Shown here: in pieces, positions 13,376-25,307 of the stretch
Layout of the letters: each line of letters opens with the position of its first letter
Numbering within the stretch: position 1 is the first letter of the stretch
NCBI GenBank assembly: GCA_034440635.1
Contig: JAOTON010001682.1
Coordinates: 154,501 to 218,500, forward strand
From: Lepas anatifera
Taxonomy: Eukaryota; Arthropoda; Thecostraca; Lepadidae
Length of the DNA stretch: 64,000 nucleotides
Reading direction: 5' to 3'
The notes under the pieces: model-generated
What the model saw: the letters and a program-made list of their open reading frames with translations, nothing else
Told to the model about the DNA's origin: nothing
Database searches by the model: none
Position numbers and translations under genes: made by a program

Positions 13376-13879
13376 ATTTTGATCATATTGGCCGTCTTTT
13401 AATTTTGATAATATTGGCTGTCTGTCTTTTAATTTTGATCATATTGGCTGTCTTTTAATTTTGATCATACTGGCTGTCTTTTAATTTTGATCACATTGGC
13501 TGTCTTTTAATTTTGATCATATTGGCTGTCTTTTAATTTTGATCATATTGGCTGTCTTTTAATTTTGATCATATTGGCTGTCTTTTAATTTTGATCATAT
13601 TGGCTGTCTTTTAATTTTGATCATATTGGCCGTCTTTTAATTTTGATAATATTGGCTGTCTGTCTTTTAATTTTGATCATATTGGCTGTCTTTTAATTTT
13701 GATCATACTGGCTGTCTTTTAATTTTGATCATATTGGCTGTCTTTTAATTTTGATCATATTGGCTGTCTTTTAATTTTGATCATATTGGCTGCCTTTTAA
13801 TTTTGATCACATTGGCTGTCTTTTAATTTTGATCATATTGGCTGTCTTTTAATTTTGCTCATATTGGCTGTCTTTTAAA
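13376..13879. repeat. 26-bp satellite, about 19 copies
   Basis: Head-to-tail repeats of a 26-bp unit (TTTTAATTTTGATCATATTG plus GCTGTC). Variant units, GGCCGTC followed by GATAATATTGG and a 4-bp CTGT insertion, recur 238 bp apart (about 13390 and 13628). That equals nine units plus 4 bp, so the array grew partly by duplicating a nine-unit block. Confidence 0.95.
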
Positions 13880-13989
13880 ACGCTAACGACGATGCACTTC
13901 ACGAAAATACATTTTAGTTTTAGTTAGAACTTTAAGGTCACAATATGGTATATCACCTATAATATACACTTTGACTAACACTATAGCCA

Positions 13990-14498
13990 CTTTTTGGCAG
14001 GAAATGAGGATTGACCTTTCTCAACGACCTTTGACCTTGACCTTTGACCTTTACCTTTATATCGGGATGCCCTGACGATGACGTCATAACATAATATACG
14101 TCAGGCCGGGTAACGCCATTTAACCGGAAGCACTGAGGTCAGTGACCTTGAAAGTGCAGATATGACCTTGACATGTGACCTTTGACCTTGAACTTCATGT
14201 GAGGTGACCTGGACATATCATCCTGGTTATATGGTGTTATGACTTCACCACTCGGTCTCCAATGCAAGCTAACTGGTCCGACCGAGCGATTTCGGCGATC
14301 TAAAAATGCAAGTTTGACTTTGAAAGCTAATAAGTAAAACCAATTTGACAGATTTTCAAAAATGTTTCACCAATTGACGCGTCATTAAATTTTGTTAAAT
14401 GTGGCCAAGTATCGTTTTTCGGCTACATGTGGTTCTCCGGCCATCTCGGAAAAACAGGTGGGGAGCCTCCGAGGCCCCCCCTCCAGTGAGCGTGTTAA
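13990..14498 (-). mobile_element. AGGTCA-rich TTAA element F (left end lost)
   Basis: TGACCTTTGACCTTGACC-type runs fill 14010-14215. The right end carries an imperfect palindrome (GGGGAGCCTCCGAGGCCCCC), then CTCCAGTGAGCGTG and TTAA (14495-14498). This terminus, with CGTTTTTCGGC and GGAAAAAC just inside it, corresponds to the 5' terminus of the copy at 37542 in reverse orientation. No left terminus is found; the satellite at 13376 lies next to it. The left boundary given is approximate. Confidence 0.6.
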
Positions 14499-15095
14499 CC
14501 CACGCCCCGGTAGGCCTGCGAGCCACCTTCGCCCTGGTGGGGGGGGTTCAAACACCATCTGACCTAAGTCTGAAAACTGTTTAAGTAGCTCCAGATGACC
14601 TCTCAGAGGTCACAGTTAAGAAATTGCAACATGAACCTAGAAAGGGACCCAAGGATACTTCGATTTTGGAAGATGAAGGTACGAGTATTATCAGCTTTAT
14701 CTACACAAAAACAGCCCAACTTCTGCTTTTTCCACGTGTTTCCAACGGAGAGGTCATGGTCCGTACTTGACCTTAGGTCATCGATATGAAAAATCCCGGA
14801 ACATATTTTGTAGAACTCGATGGGGCCATTGTGTATTATATGTTCTAATCCGATAGATTTCCCGATTTCTTACTACTTATGCCACCTTAAACATTTTTTT
14901 TTCATGTGAGTTCACTTGACCTGCACTGGTGACCTGACCTGAGATGACCCAAACTTAAAATGTTGGGGAAAGTTGCCGAATCGATCAAGGATAAGGACTG
15001 CCAAGTACGGCGGCGCTTCGCGCCGCCGTTTTTTCGTATCACCGGACAAACCCGAGGGGAGGGGGTTCAAACACCCCCACCGGGGCAAGAGCTGA
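14495..15095 (-). mobile_element. AGGTCA-rich TTAA element D
   Basis: Shares TTAA (14495-14498) with the neighbouring copy F. The left end has the longer 3'-type terminus (CGCCCCGGT..., then CGAGCCACCTTCGCCCTGG, then GGGGTTCAAACACC). The right end has GGGGGTTCAAACACCCCC and CACCGGGGCAAGAG. The second TTAA appears decayed to CTGA (15092-15095). A 23-nt hairpin lies at 15007-15029 (10-bp stem, GAA loop on the minus strand), matching the one at 37605-37627. There is no coding capacity. Confidence 0.75.
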
Positions 15096-15312
15096 CACTG
15101 ACGACCGTTGCGTTCGATTTCCACACCTTTCAAAGATAATCACTCATTAGGAGAGACGAAGAGTCGGTCTGGGAATACTGGAATATCGGAAATGGCTCGT
15201 TATTTCTCTGGGAGATTGGCGGGAGATAGGAGATTGAGTCACCCCATTAACTCACCTCTGAATACACCACTGCCCTTTTCTCCACCAACCGCTTCCCGGC
15301 TGTTGTCTTTGC

Positions 15313-15672
15313 CAGTGGCGTAGCCAGCGGTTCGTTCAGGGAGGGAGTGGGAAGATAAACAGATGAGGAATATATTGCATGCATTGTGTCTGTCCAAGTA
15401 CTGTAGATTAGCAGAAAGAATCTACCGAGTCATGCACCTATTATGGCGTTCAACCACAAGGAAGGTGCATGCATTTAGAATGCATGAATATTCTCGAAGT
15501 CATATATCTCAAAATTGATTAAAAATACAGCATCATGTACGTGCATTCTGCAATTGCTTCTGACTTCATGCAAAACACTGAACGTTTTGAGTCGAATCTT
15601 GACTTAATCTAATAGCTCCATCCCTAATTTCCACGGGTCTCGCAGGACACCTGCCACCTGGCTACGCCACTG
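15313..15672. mobile_element. hAT-like MITE (candidate)
   Basis: CAGTGGCGTAGCCAGCGG at the left and CACCTGGCTACGCCACTG at the right form inverted termini. The flanking 8-mers (GTCTTTGC, TTCCACTG) do not match. Several further GCCACTG-like ends lie immediately downstream (15688-15740), so the true right end may be another one. A GTGCATGCATTTAGAATGCA segment near 15467 is locally palindromic. Confidence 0.5.
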
Positions 15673-15888
15673 TTCCACTGAAATCCCCCTGACCATGCCA
15701 CTGGCACCCCAGTGACACCTCACTGGCCACGCCACTACAGTGACATCCACATTACCCTCACTCACCAGGGGGTGCCTCTTCAGAGGGGGAGGGGGGACAA
15801 CAGGGGACAGGGGAGTCGACACAACGACTGGTGACACGCCATTGCCAGGTGATTACACAGCGGGGGAGGGTTTTACCTGAGCAGGTGA

Positions 15889-16035
15889 CAGGGGCAGAGC
15901 CAGGGACGACATTCAGGGAGGTATCTAACCAAAGTCCACACTCAAACATGTTTGAAATCCCATTCGAGAATCAGAACGTCGTGGCCGCAGAGATTCGTCA
16001 GCCCTCCCCTGTGAAGTACCCTGGATCCGCCCCTG
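15889..16035. mobile_element. Short hAT-like MITE (candidate)
   Basis: The left end is CAGGGGCAGAGCCAGG. The right end, reverse complemented, is CAGGGGCGGATCCAGG, giving 13 of 16 matches. The flanking octamers do not agree, so this may be a degraded copy. Confidence 0.35.
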
Positions 16036-16695
16036 GATGATGGAAGAGTTGTCTCCAGTTTTTGTGAAGGTCAAGGGTAGGGTGAGTAGAAGCGAGTACA
16101 GACAGAAAGACGGCCAGCAACAGTCCAGAGAGGGGTATTGAGCTGTGTGTTCTTTCAAGTCCGTGTTTGCATACATTACTGAGGAAGATAGGAACAGTCA
16201 GCTTCAGGCAAGCAGTATTTGTAAGCAGCGTTCTTTAAGCTTCCTGACCCTTCTTGCTGTTTGGAACACACGGACAATGTTCTATAGATAGAAGGTCTGG
16301 AGGTTTATAAGAGCCATTAAACACGTTTCTCTCATGAGACAGCAATTGAACAGCTGGCCACTATCTCCGAGAGGCAGACACATTCATTCCTGGCCGTCAA
16401 TGTTTGGTCTCCATGGGCCATGTTTGCTCACACACATAATACCAAGAGAACAATGAGAGTGGGGACCCAGTATTGACTGGGATGTGAGGCTGAAGGGTGG
16501 TCAACAGTACGCAGACGTGTTTTGGAACGATGTCGGCAACAGCGAGTTGTGGTTTGCCAAAGGTCAGAAACATGTTTTGTCTCCGACACAGATCCAGACT
16601 TACCAATTTCTCCCCGAAATGCAGCGTGTGTTTCCAACAGAAATACAGCGTTTTGACGCTATCTTATAGAGAAATGATATCATACAAGTTGTAAA

Positions 16696-16790
16696 AGTCA
16701 GTTCAGTTGGTAGAGCCTTGGCATCTGGCCCACTCAGAAAAACGCGCAGTGGCAGTACACTGGTGAAGGCTTGGGATCGATTGCCCTGAG
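16696..16790 (+). mobile_element. tRNA-like SINE head, second type
   Basis: GTTCAGTTGGTAGAGC (16701-16716) is a good A box and GCTTGGGATCGATTGCC (16769-16785) a B-box-like element at tRNA-like spacing. The sequence differs from the 2741 head, so it is either a different SINE family or a tRNA pseudogene. No clover-leaf closes. Confidence 0.45.
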
Positions 16791-16801
16791 ACGCTCCGGT
16801 G

Positions 16802-16850
16802 GGGCTTATCGACGCACCAACTGCCAGGGTCATATGGCACGCTCCGGTGC
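16802..16850 (-). mobile_element. SINE tail fragment
   Basis: GGGGCTTATCGACGCACCAA followed by CTGCCAGGGTCATATGG is the reverse complement of the conserved SINE body end seen at 44310-44350. Only about 50 bp are retained. Confidence 0.6.
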
Positions 16851-19506
16851 TCATTATTTGCCCGACGTGGGTCGTCTGGCAACTGACTGGTGAGAAAATT
16901 AGGGTGACCTGAGCGGGGAAGCCGGCCCTGTGCTTTGCGGGACGTTAACTTTGGCCTCTGAACTAACCCGTCATTGCTGGAATTGCCCGTTCAGGTGGAG
17001 GCGTTGGAGTTTCCGTGACAACTCCCTGGTGACTTCAGTGAAGCTTCGATCCCAAAAGCCTTACTTGCAACGATTTGGTTAATTTTTAAGTGGGATAGTA
17101 CCTTCAACTTAATGCAGAAAGCAACACCTTTGATGAGCCTACAAAGGCAAAAAAAAATTGAGAAAACAAATCAGTCTTCTGTCCTCTCTCGCGAGCTATA
17201 CAGGTGATGCACTAACTTCTAAGTTGATATCTCTTATAAATCGAGGTCAAATTTGGTTAGTCTGTTCATTTAAGGAAAAGTCATTTTCTCGACAAACTGA
17301 ACTCTGTGATTTGCATTGGGATGGAATCGAGTTGTCCCCCAATTTGGCAAAGACTGTTGGTCGGCACAAAAGTCTTGTCTACTGAGGATAGATATTTAAA
17401 TCCTCAAAACCGGTGGGTAAGTAACAGCCCTCCTGCATGAGCAGGGGCTGATCTGTGGTGTGAGGTCACACGCCCACACATCCCGGCTGTATCAAAGGTG
17501 TATCAATACTATCCAGAATATTCCATAAGGACAACCATATTAAAAAATAGAATGATATATTCCTAAATTTGGAACACAATTGAATTCATTCCACATTAGC
17601 AGGCAAGCATCACCAGATTTGGAATGTTTTCTGCAAATCCAGCGGTAGAAAATCCCTTCACGCCTGTGTGACGTCATTCAGGTGTGAAATAATCCCTCTT
17701 GAACGTGCCTTCGAGTCAGGGTATTTTGGGTGGGCGAAGGCATCGAATTTCTTAAACGATGGTCAAAAATCGGGCATAGAGTTTCAAACAAATTTTCCGA
17801 ACATGGCGTTTTTTTTGTATTAGGAAAGTGTCCGCCGACGATCAACAATGCGATGCGACCATCCCTCCTACATTTATTCGCGGAGTGCAAAGATGCGCAG
17901 ACGTTTTAGGATGGCCTATACATGAGAATGAACCACAAGTTAGGCGTTTATAAAAACATGTATTTAAATAAAATGCGTTTTATTTGGCTCACTTTCCATA
18001 GCAGGCATTGTAAATTTGGTAGGACTCTTTTATGCCCTAACGGAACTGATTGAGAAAGAATGCCAATGTTGATGCTTCGTAATTCAGTGTGCGTCTGTTG
18101 TCGGATACAAGGTCTGGAAAATATATAATGGAAATAAGAATAGCAAAAGTTAAAATAATGGGTGGGGGAAGTTCCAAAGAGTAGAATGAATTTTTAAATT
18201 ACTAAGTGTATGTCGGAGTGAATGTGCCTGTTTATATATATAGTATCATAATACATATATATATATAGGTACGAAGGCTAAGCTGATACAAGAAACTTGA
18301 CATACATATAGGCAAAGAAGTCTCTGTAGATGATCACTGCATAGAAGATTGAACATCTTGATCTGACCGAAACACAAACGATTCCGATGAATGAAGAAAT
18401 GTAATAAATCAAAACATTTCTAGCCTCGAAACGTTTTCTGCACACTCTTTGGCATATTCATGCAACGCTGTTGTGCAGAGACAAATCTGCGAAATAGCTC
18501 AATGGAAATTCCTTGTCAGCTGGAATCTCTCAAACCAGAGTGTAGACAATTATTTATTCTCCCCAATGGAACGAATTCTTTCCTCGAGACAATAATTTTT
18601 TGCGAGACGAAAATGACTATTGGATAATTACAAAAGGGAAATGAGTATAGCTAATGCACGGGTTGAGAAGTTAAGATGTCTGACTTCCGTATCATACCAT
18701 ATCTACGGGACTGTTTGTAACTCAATGAGTACCAGCCTCAGATTTTGAAAGGGTGAATCTCCGCCTTCCCTTTGATTTTCTCCGACTATGTTAACAAGAT
18801 CAGGTTTTTTGCGACCTCTCCCTCCAATACTCTTGGAAAGGCTCGCGAAACTGACCAGGGTCGGAATGACTTACTGGTGAATAGAAGCGAGGCTGACAGG
18901 AAGGGCAGGCTGCTTCCATCCTCATCCCTTAACTGATATCCAAATCCTTAACTAACATCCAAAATTTTCGTTATGGCCAGTAATTTACCCATTATAGTTA
19001 ATTGTAATATTTCTATGGGCGAAATTCCTTACCATTTAAAGACCAATCTTTTGAAGCAATTTTAGACACCAGACCATCCTCAGCTGACCTTCGCCCACAT
19101 TCCTAACTGCCTCATCAGCGTTGAGATATTTGCACTCGCCTGAAAGTTACCACGAGTTCCTCATAATAAACTACCGGGAATTGGCCACAGCTCAGACTGG
19201 AGCTGACACTCGGGAGACAAGAAGGCGAACGCAACTGGAAGACGACAAACTTTACCAGACTGAATGGCGAACTCCAAAAGTCCAAGCCGATGGAAGTTTG
19301 TGAGTCGCCACAACCGGTTCGGACATCTCTGAAAGGTTATTAAAGACACGTCGGAAGTCTAGCCAATCAAAACCAATATCAGCCTATTTTGGAAAAAATA
19401 ATACTTGGGCCTGGAGTTCACTCGAGAAGTGTACACAATATATGTCATTATTTGTATAACGTTAAATTTGTGTAGAAAAATGCACTGGCTGTGTTGGATA
19501 CCTTTT
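16851..19506. other. No gene recognised
   Basis: Intergenic. An AT microsatellite lies at about 18233-18268. Near 17041-17065 a phrase complementary to the GGATCGAAG-type B-box tail of the preceding SINE fragment occurs. No exon recognised. Confidence 0.4.
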
Positions 19507-19813
19507 AGCCCTGTTCCAGCTGTCAGCACAGTTTTGTCAGCAGGACCCCTAACCTCTCCTCCAGAAAAGTAACATCAGCGCCGTAACATCATCGCCCCAT
19601 GTTTGTGTTAAGCAAAGGGAACTTAAGCCTTTATACCATTAAAAAGCTGCCACTTCGTGCACTTACTGTTTTTCATCAGCACAAACAGCAGACCGTCAGC
19701 CCGTAAAACCTTTAGAACTAGTTCCCGGGGAGAGGCTACAGTCTTGTGACGTAGGCGCAACGCGGCCCGCTGATTGGCGCTGACAAAACTGTGCTGACAG
19801 CTGGAACAGGGCT
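19507..19813. mobile_element. MITE with perfect 35-bp inverted termini
   Basis: Positions 19507-19541 are an exact reverse complement of 19779-19813 (outermost AGCCCTGTTCCAGCTGTCAG). The 307-bp element has no coding capacity. Flanks are T-rich on both sides (TTTT left, TTTGTTTT right), so the target duplication is ambiguous (perhaps TTT). Perfect arms imply a recent insertion or conversion. The superfamily is unresolved. Confidence 0.85.
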
Positions 19814-22421
19814 TTTGTTTTGTCACGACAAAAAAGTATCCCCTGACTATTAAACACATTGGATGGAACACCAAGGCAGTACTGATATTCGGAAACGACG
19901 TATTCCACTTCCTTAGAATTTCTTGAATTTTTAAAGTCTAAAGGAATGGATTTTCACTCAACTTAAGAATAAGACACATATTTTACATTCAGCCACTGTC
20001 AATCGGAAGCGAGAGTCTAACACGTGAGGAGGCCTGTAGGGCTAACACTGCATGGTAGCATTCAGTTTCTAGAACGTCACATTTCACTGGCAGTCTGTCT
20101 CTTCATATGTCATTTTGGGTGTCCGTGGTGTGTCTCTAATTTCCTGCCTTGTCTGTCATTTTCCCTGCGAATTTTCATTTAAACATTCTTGACATCCTCC
20201 CGCGCCCGATTAAGTACAAAGCTCTCATCTAAACTACACAAGTACCATCTCTACAGAGCCCCTAAGTACCAAACACTACTCTCAGCCATCTCTATTTTGC
20301 CACCCTAGAAAACTGTGACAAACTCGTTTCAACGAGCTTAAGCTAGCTTTACTAACGGCCTAGCAGAGTCCTTGCTGTAGATGACTATGGTTAGTCTAAA
20401 AGGCACCAGGCGGGGCAGCATACTTTATGAGGACATTATTGCGACAAAGTCCCGTGCTCCGGAGCAGAATGTCCACATTTTGAAGCTGAAACAAAGACTT
20501 TGGCTAAAACGAGGTGCCTGGGCGGGCAATGGAAACACCTCATGTGATGGCAGCGTACTTTCAGAATCGTGCCAAAGAGAGCTATTCTATCAGGTTTTTA
20601 AGGCTTGCTGGATAATGTAAAGTCAATGGTCGAAATGAGAAGGCGTAACACATGAAAATCCCTGCCAAAGTAAACAGCGCTGCCATAGCATACATACATG
20701 ATGGCGCGGGGAATACGAGCATTGGAATGTGGTGGCTGGAGACGGCTTCAAGCATAAGCGATTTTGTCTTTCCGCTATGAACTGATTGGAAATATATTGC
20801 ATGGATACAAGACTGCTGCCAGTCTGGTAACGTGTTAGCAATGAAATAAGCGGTAAGTAGATTTGAAATATATTTTTGATTTTCACCAAAAACATGTTTT
20901 TTTATTAAAAACAAATACCTATGAAATGTCATGCTTAGTTCCAACTTAGGGATCACATGACAGTAAATACTGGGACATTTCATGGCAAATCGGCCAAGGT
21001 ACGACTCCCTCATCTCCCGGATTGGCTCCAAAATTGGTACTATAGACTTCCTGCTCTGTAAAAATTAAGACATGAGAGTTGTAACTTAATCAGTGGCACG
21101 GTTACGGAGCTAGGACCCGGGGCAATTTTGCGGTTAACTATAAACTTTATTGTTCTTTTACTGATCTCACAAGGTTAGCTTGAAGCCACTTAGCATGTTA
21201 TCCATCGCTTTAGTCGCGATAGCCACTAGTTTTATTTTCTGAGATCCGCTTTCGTTCTAACTTTTTATCGAATCGGCACTTTGACCCCGTGACCTTAGGT
21301 CACGTGAGCTGCTGTGACCGCTATTACATTTAAGTCTTCATTTTCCACTACATGAAAATTTTTATGAATCTCCTTTTGATATGTAAAATAGGAGAATAAC
21401 TGTTATATTTAAATTTCAAATGATAAAAAAGCGGACAGCCATCTGGCAAATCCTCTGCGCATTCCCCTGCAATCATCTGGCAGCGTCAGTGCTCGTTTGC
21501 CTCCGCATGCCAGCGCCACGGAACAAGCTCCCGAAGGACGCCACTTGAAGCTCAAATCTGGGAGATTCCTGCAGCTTTAGCGCCGAGCTTATGAAGCGCC
21601 CATCTCATATTTCAATCCAGCGGCGCAGCCAGGATCTGGGCGGGGCAGCTTCACCTTTGGCCGATACATCCCGCGATAAGCTATAAGAATCATCAACAAA
21701 CGATTCGGTTGTTGTCATGAGTTTTCCCCCCTTGGAAGCTTCTCGTTCGCATCGCCTGCCTTCAGCGCGCCAGGGAAAGAATACGGGCATAATAAGCGGG
21801 ATGGAAGAGCGTGCCACAGCGGCGCAAAGTCAGCTGTCAAAGCATATTTGAGCCAAAACCGCCGGAACGAACATTTTTCTTATGTTCATCGCCTTTTTTT
21901 TTTTGGGGGGTTAATGTTTATTCCCTTGACGTTTGCTTCAGGTGAGGCTGGTAGTGAGCTCAACTTTAAGCGGAACGAAGCTTAAAGGTTTGACCTCCAA
22001 CTTTCATAGACGATATAGAAGAAGCTCGTGAGATGCTGAACCTTTTCTAGTCTCTACATTGTAGAGAAAATACTGATGCGAGTCTGGTAAAGAAGCGCGT
22101 ACTATGAGACAAAACAGTTGAAACGGCTACAACCCACTAGTTTTGTTGTTAAGGCAGTCCACTGAATTTCTGAGAATGGTGGTATTTACCGTTTCAATAT
22201 GCCATGCTGTCGGTTCACCACTGTGTCAAGGTCGCATCTTATGGGTACCACAAACGCACAACACAAACCCAATACATATCTGGAAAATACCACTAAATCC
22301 ACAAAGATGGAGAACCGAATCTATTTCCAACACCGGAACAGCCTGCATAATCTGGAAAATTCAGTCTAATCTGGCCAGGGTTTGGAGATTCGTTCGAATA
22401 TTTATTCATGTGACACACTAG
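19814..22421. other. No gene recognised; short AGGTCA remnant at 21280-21312
   Basis: Contains the longest non-repeat ORF of the window (minus, 20582-21031, 149 aa). It has no domain I recognise and no splice or composition support. CCCGTGACCTTAGGTCACGT at 21286-21305 is a small everted AGGTCA pair, probably a remnant of the TTAA family. A hAT-like left end (CAGCGGCGCAGCCAGGATC) starts at 21618 without a partner. Confidence 0.35.
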
Positions 22422-22581
22422 CACCAAGGGATCCAGCAAGGGGGAGGGCTTAAAATAGGCATTTGCCTGTCCCATGCTTCCAATTTTGCCCAATTTTCTT
22501 ACAGGAACATTATACTTTCATCTTTATTTTTCACCCCCTTTATTTTCTATCCCGCATGCGGCCAATCTAGATCCGCCATTG
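22422..22581. mobile_element. Short hAT-like MITE (weak)
   Basis: CACCAAGGGATCCAGC at the left and GATCCGCCATTG at the right (reverse complement CAATGGCGGATC) are diverged inverted termini. The flanking 8-mers CACACTAG and CACTGTGG agree at 5 of 8 positions. Confidence 0.35.
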
Positions 22582-23485
22582 CACTGTGGTATGCGTACCG
22601 GGTTACATGATTTGCTCTGCCGACATTACTGCTGACCGGGCAATGTTTCTGTACGTGAAACACAGTCATGACTTGCAAGAACAAGGTAGCCCGCAGCACA
22701 AGAAGGAACGTGGCAGAGGCGTCGACAGAATTTCGTCAAGTGAGGGTACAGCACTGCAACTGGAGTTCGCTTAGAACTGGAGGAGCTTTGATGAGGAGAC
22801 CTCAGCCTAAAGGAAGCGCCGGCTCAATGCCCCTCCCACCCCCCGACCCCCTCCCCGCACACCCATTGAGGCTACGCCACTAAGAGCCAAGCGTATTAGC
22901 CGAGACGTATAATTCGTACGGCATGTTCACACAGTCTCAGCAGCTGACGTGCCCTGAAACTCCAAACCGTACGGTATGTTGCTAGGGTCAGAAACTTGGC
23001 GTATGGAACGTTTCACGCCACTAAATGGTGTCAACTACCAGATCTACAGACAACTCATCCACACTGTTACGACTGTGTGGACATATTTTTAGGCTCCCAC
23101 CTGAACGCCAGTTATCTAGAGCTATGCTTTCCACTTCCTCTCCTGCATGGACGATTATATGTGTTGTCTTTAGAAAGGAGGAGAAGATAAAGAAAGTCTA
23201 CAATCCATAAGAAATATGTAGTTGGTGGCATACTGATTGTTTTCTCTCAGGAACATGTAGCATGCTGCTTTCACTCTCTCAAATTTTGACACGCTACAGA
23301 CCCATTCCTATTACACCATCCTTGAACCCAGCCATGGCACACTTCATGACCATGCTTACCACTCGCACGTGATCATCGTACCACATAACCGGCCCCCCCG
23401 GTCCGGGGTCACGTTTACGGCCCGTATATGACCCCTACAGGTCACGTGAGATTGTGAGACTACAGGCGTAAACTCTCACGTTCTG

Positions 23486-23526
23486 CTCTAAACACTCACG
23501 TGCCGGAGTGTTTTCGTGAGTGTTGG
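23486..23526. repeat. Short inverted repeat
   Basis: AACACTCACG and CGTGAGTGTT form a 10-bp stem around a 14-nt loop. It lies in a GTGAG/CTCAC-rich stretch of unknown role. Confidence 0.6.
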
Positions 23527-23568
23527 TGATACCACACAGGGCGGCGCATGGTTACCCTGCCACGAGAT

Positions 23569-23746
23569 CAGAGGCGTAACCAGGCAGCCTCACCGGTGTA
23601 AAAGCATAGCATAAAAACAAAGGCTTGCAACCAATCACTCGTATAGAAGATAAGAAGGCAAGTCATTATGGCACCCTCAGAACGAAAACATGAGAAATGT
23701 CAAGCAATGAGGACACCCCAAATTTCTGATCACGGTTACGCCACTG
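23569..23746. mobile_element. Short hAT-like MITE (candidate)
   Basis: The left end is CAGAGGCGTAACCAGG. The right end GGTTACGCCACTG, reverse complemented, is CAGTGGCGTAACC. The 178-bp interior is non-coding. Flanking octamers match poorly (4 of 8). Confidence 0.45.
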
Positions 23747-24594
23747 CATGCCACTGTTGCAGTGCAGAAGGGCCGGTTGAAAAATACACATGGCTGCACG
23801 CGCCAGCCAGACAGTTTTACAACGAGATATGGTGAAACATGCCGGCAGAGCGATGTATTGCAGCTTTGCATAGTAGAGAGATGTGTGTGAGTGTACACGT
23901 GTCTTAGAGGTGAGATACTTCAGTTTTGTCAATCCAATACGAAAACCAATTTCCGGCTGATGTGCTTTTGTAGAGACAGGTGTTTTACTTTGTTCAAATA
24001 CTGGGCTTTTCTCGGCCCAAATCACGCCGTAGTATATATTGATGATATATTAGTTAAGCAGATTATTCTAACCAGAAATGATTGGCAAGAAGATTACAAC
24101 TGGCCCCAAATAGATGTTAAAAAATTGTGTATTTTTTCCTCTTGTCCGTTGGTTCGGTTTCTTGTGTTTTGTCATCTAGCCACATTGTAATTTGTTCCAA
24201 TCCGGTGACACTGGTTTACTTATTTTGATTTTATATCGGTCTCTCTTGCTTCTGAAGTGTTTTATTGTGGTGCTTCTTTCCGTCCTAATTTTTTCATGCT
24301 CGTTTTTTCGCGATTTTCTTCCTTTTCTTCTGTTTTTTCCCTGTCATTCTGTAGAATATACGAAAAATTAATATCAAAAATTAATCTGCAGGGGCTTGGA
24401 CCGCACCATGAAGTCCTAAAAGTTACAATGATAGTTCCATCTCAAGCTCGCACACATCTGATCTCGTTTTTGCGAGATTTGAACCCTCCGCGATTTCACT
24501 CTCGAGTGGACGGGGCCGAGAGCATTTGTCTTACCTCTGCATATCTGAAAGCAACGCTCTTTAAATTGGCGTGATTCAAGCGAACAAACACCTA
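23747..24594. other. No gene recognised
   Basis: AT-rich sequence with short ORFs on both strands and no domain signal. T-rich stretch at about 24220-24340. Confidence 0.35.
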
Positions 24595-25304
24595 AGGGGT
24601 GTTCACGGCGCATGTGTACAGTGTGGACAGTGTGTACGGTCTGAGTACAGCCAATCAGCGTCGAGCAGAACTAGGTCATGAGGCGGGGCCTAATCTGGCG
24701 CGAAGAGGGTATGACGTCACAAACCTGTGTACGGTGTGGACGGTTGGAGACCGTGCACACCGTACACATGAAAAAAGCTACGTAAGTGGCGCGCTTACGA
24801 CATTTCGATCCCGACAAGCAGAGGGCCGCAGAAACCGTCAGTTCTCCATTTTGATGTTGATAAGAGGAATCAATCGTGGGTGAGGGACTGTGGCTCGAGG
24901 GAAATTTATTCTAGGCACGTGGTTGTGTGAAAACATCAAATATAGAAATGCATTTAGGCCTTCCTCGAGGATATCTCGTACTGCCAGTGTCTCTACTGCT
25001 TTGGTACTGCCTACGGGTTTTAGAATTAGCCGGTGCCTGTTCTGATGGAAGAATCTTGCAAGTTGACTGTTGTTCTTTTTGCAAACTGTCATAGGAAAAT
25101 GACATTTATACTGTTGATGATGGTGTTTTCAGAAGCTCAGCATCCAGGGCTCATGCGTCTGACACCAAGCACATGTGTTCGTTCTGTTCATTTGACCGTG
25201 CACACCGTATACATGAATCTGACGTCATGGCACAGATGGGCGGGGCCTACATAGCCTGAGGCATGTTTACGTCCACACTGTACACACACGCCGTGAACAC
25301 CTCT
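24595..25304. mobile_element. MITE with 34-bp inverted termini, CTA duplication
   Basis: The left terminus AGGGGTGTTCACGGCG... pairs with the right terminus ...CCGTGAACACCTCT over 34 bp with three mismatches (TGTGTACAGTGTGGAC is shared just inside). CTA flanks both sides (24592-24594 and 25305-25307). An internal hairpin at about 24724-24766 has GTGTACGGTGTG/CACACCGTACAC arms. The length (710 bp) and 3-bp duplication would fit a PIF/Harbinger-like MITE, but no transposase domain is seen and the target is not the usual TWA. Confidence 0.8.
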
Positions 25305-25307
25305 CTA

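Noticed and set aside
13376..13879. Possible CRISPR array (regular short repeats)
   Set aside because: The 26-bp units are contiguous with no unique spacers, and the context is eukaryotic. It is a satellite.
16696..16790. A second functional tRNA gene
   Set aside because: A- and B-like boxes exist but no acceptor or T stem closes, so it was kept only as a SINE head or tRNA-like fragment.
20582..21031. 149-aa minus-strand ORF, longest outside repeats
   Set aside because: No recognisable domain and no supporting splice sites or homologous neighbour. This length is expected by chance in 64 kb.
24838..25105. Minus-strand ORF inside the MITE as a transposase fragment
   Set aside because: No catalytic motif or transposase domain is visible, and two frames are open over the same stretch.
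25191..25307. GTGTTCACGGCG-type terminus as an independent hAT end
   Set aside because: It pairs with the left end at 24595 and a 3-bp CTA duplication, not an 8-bp one.
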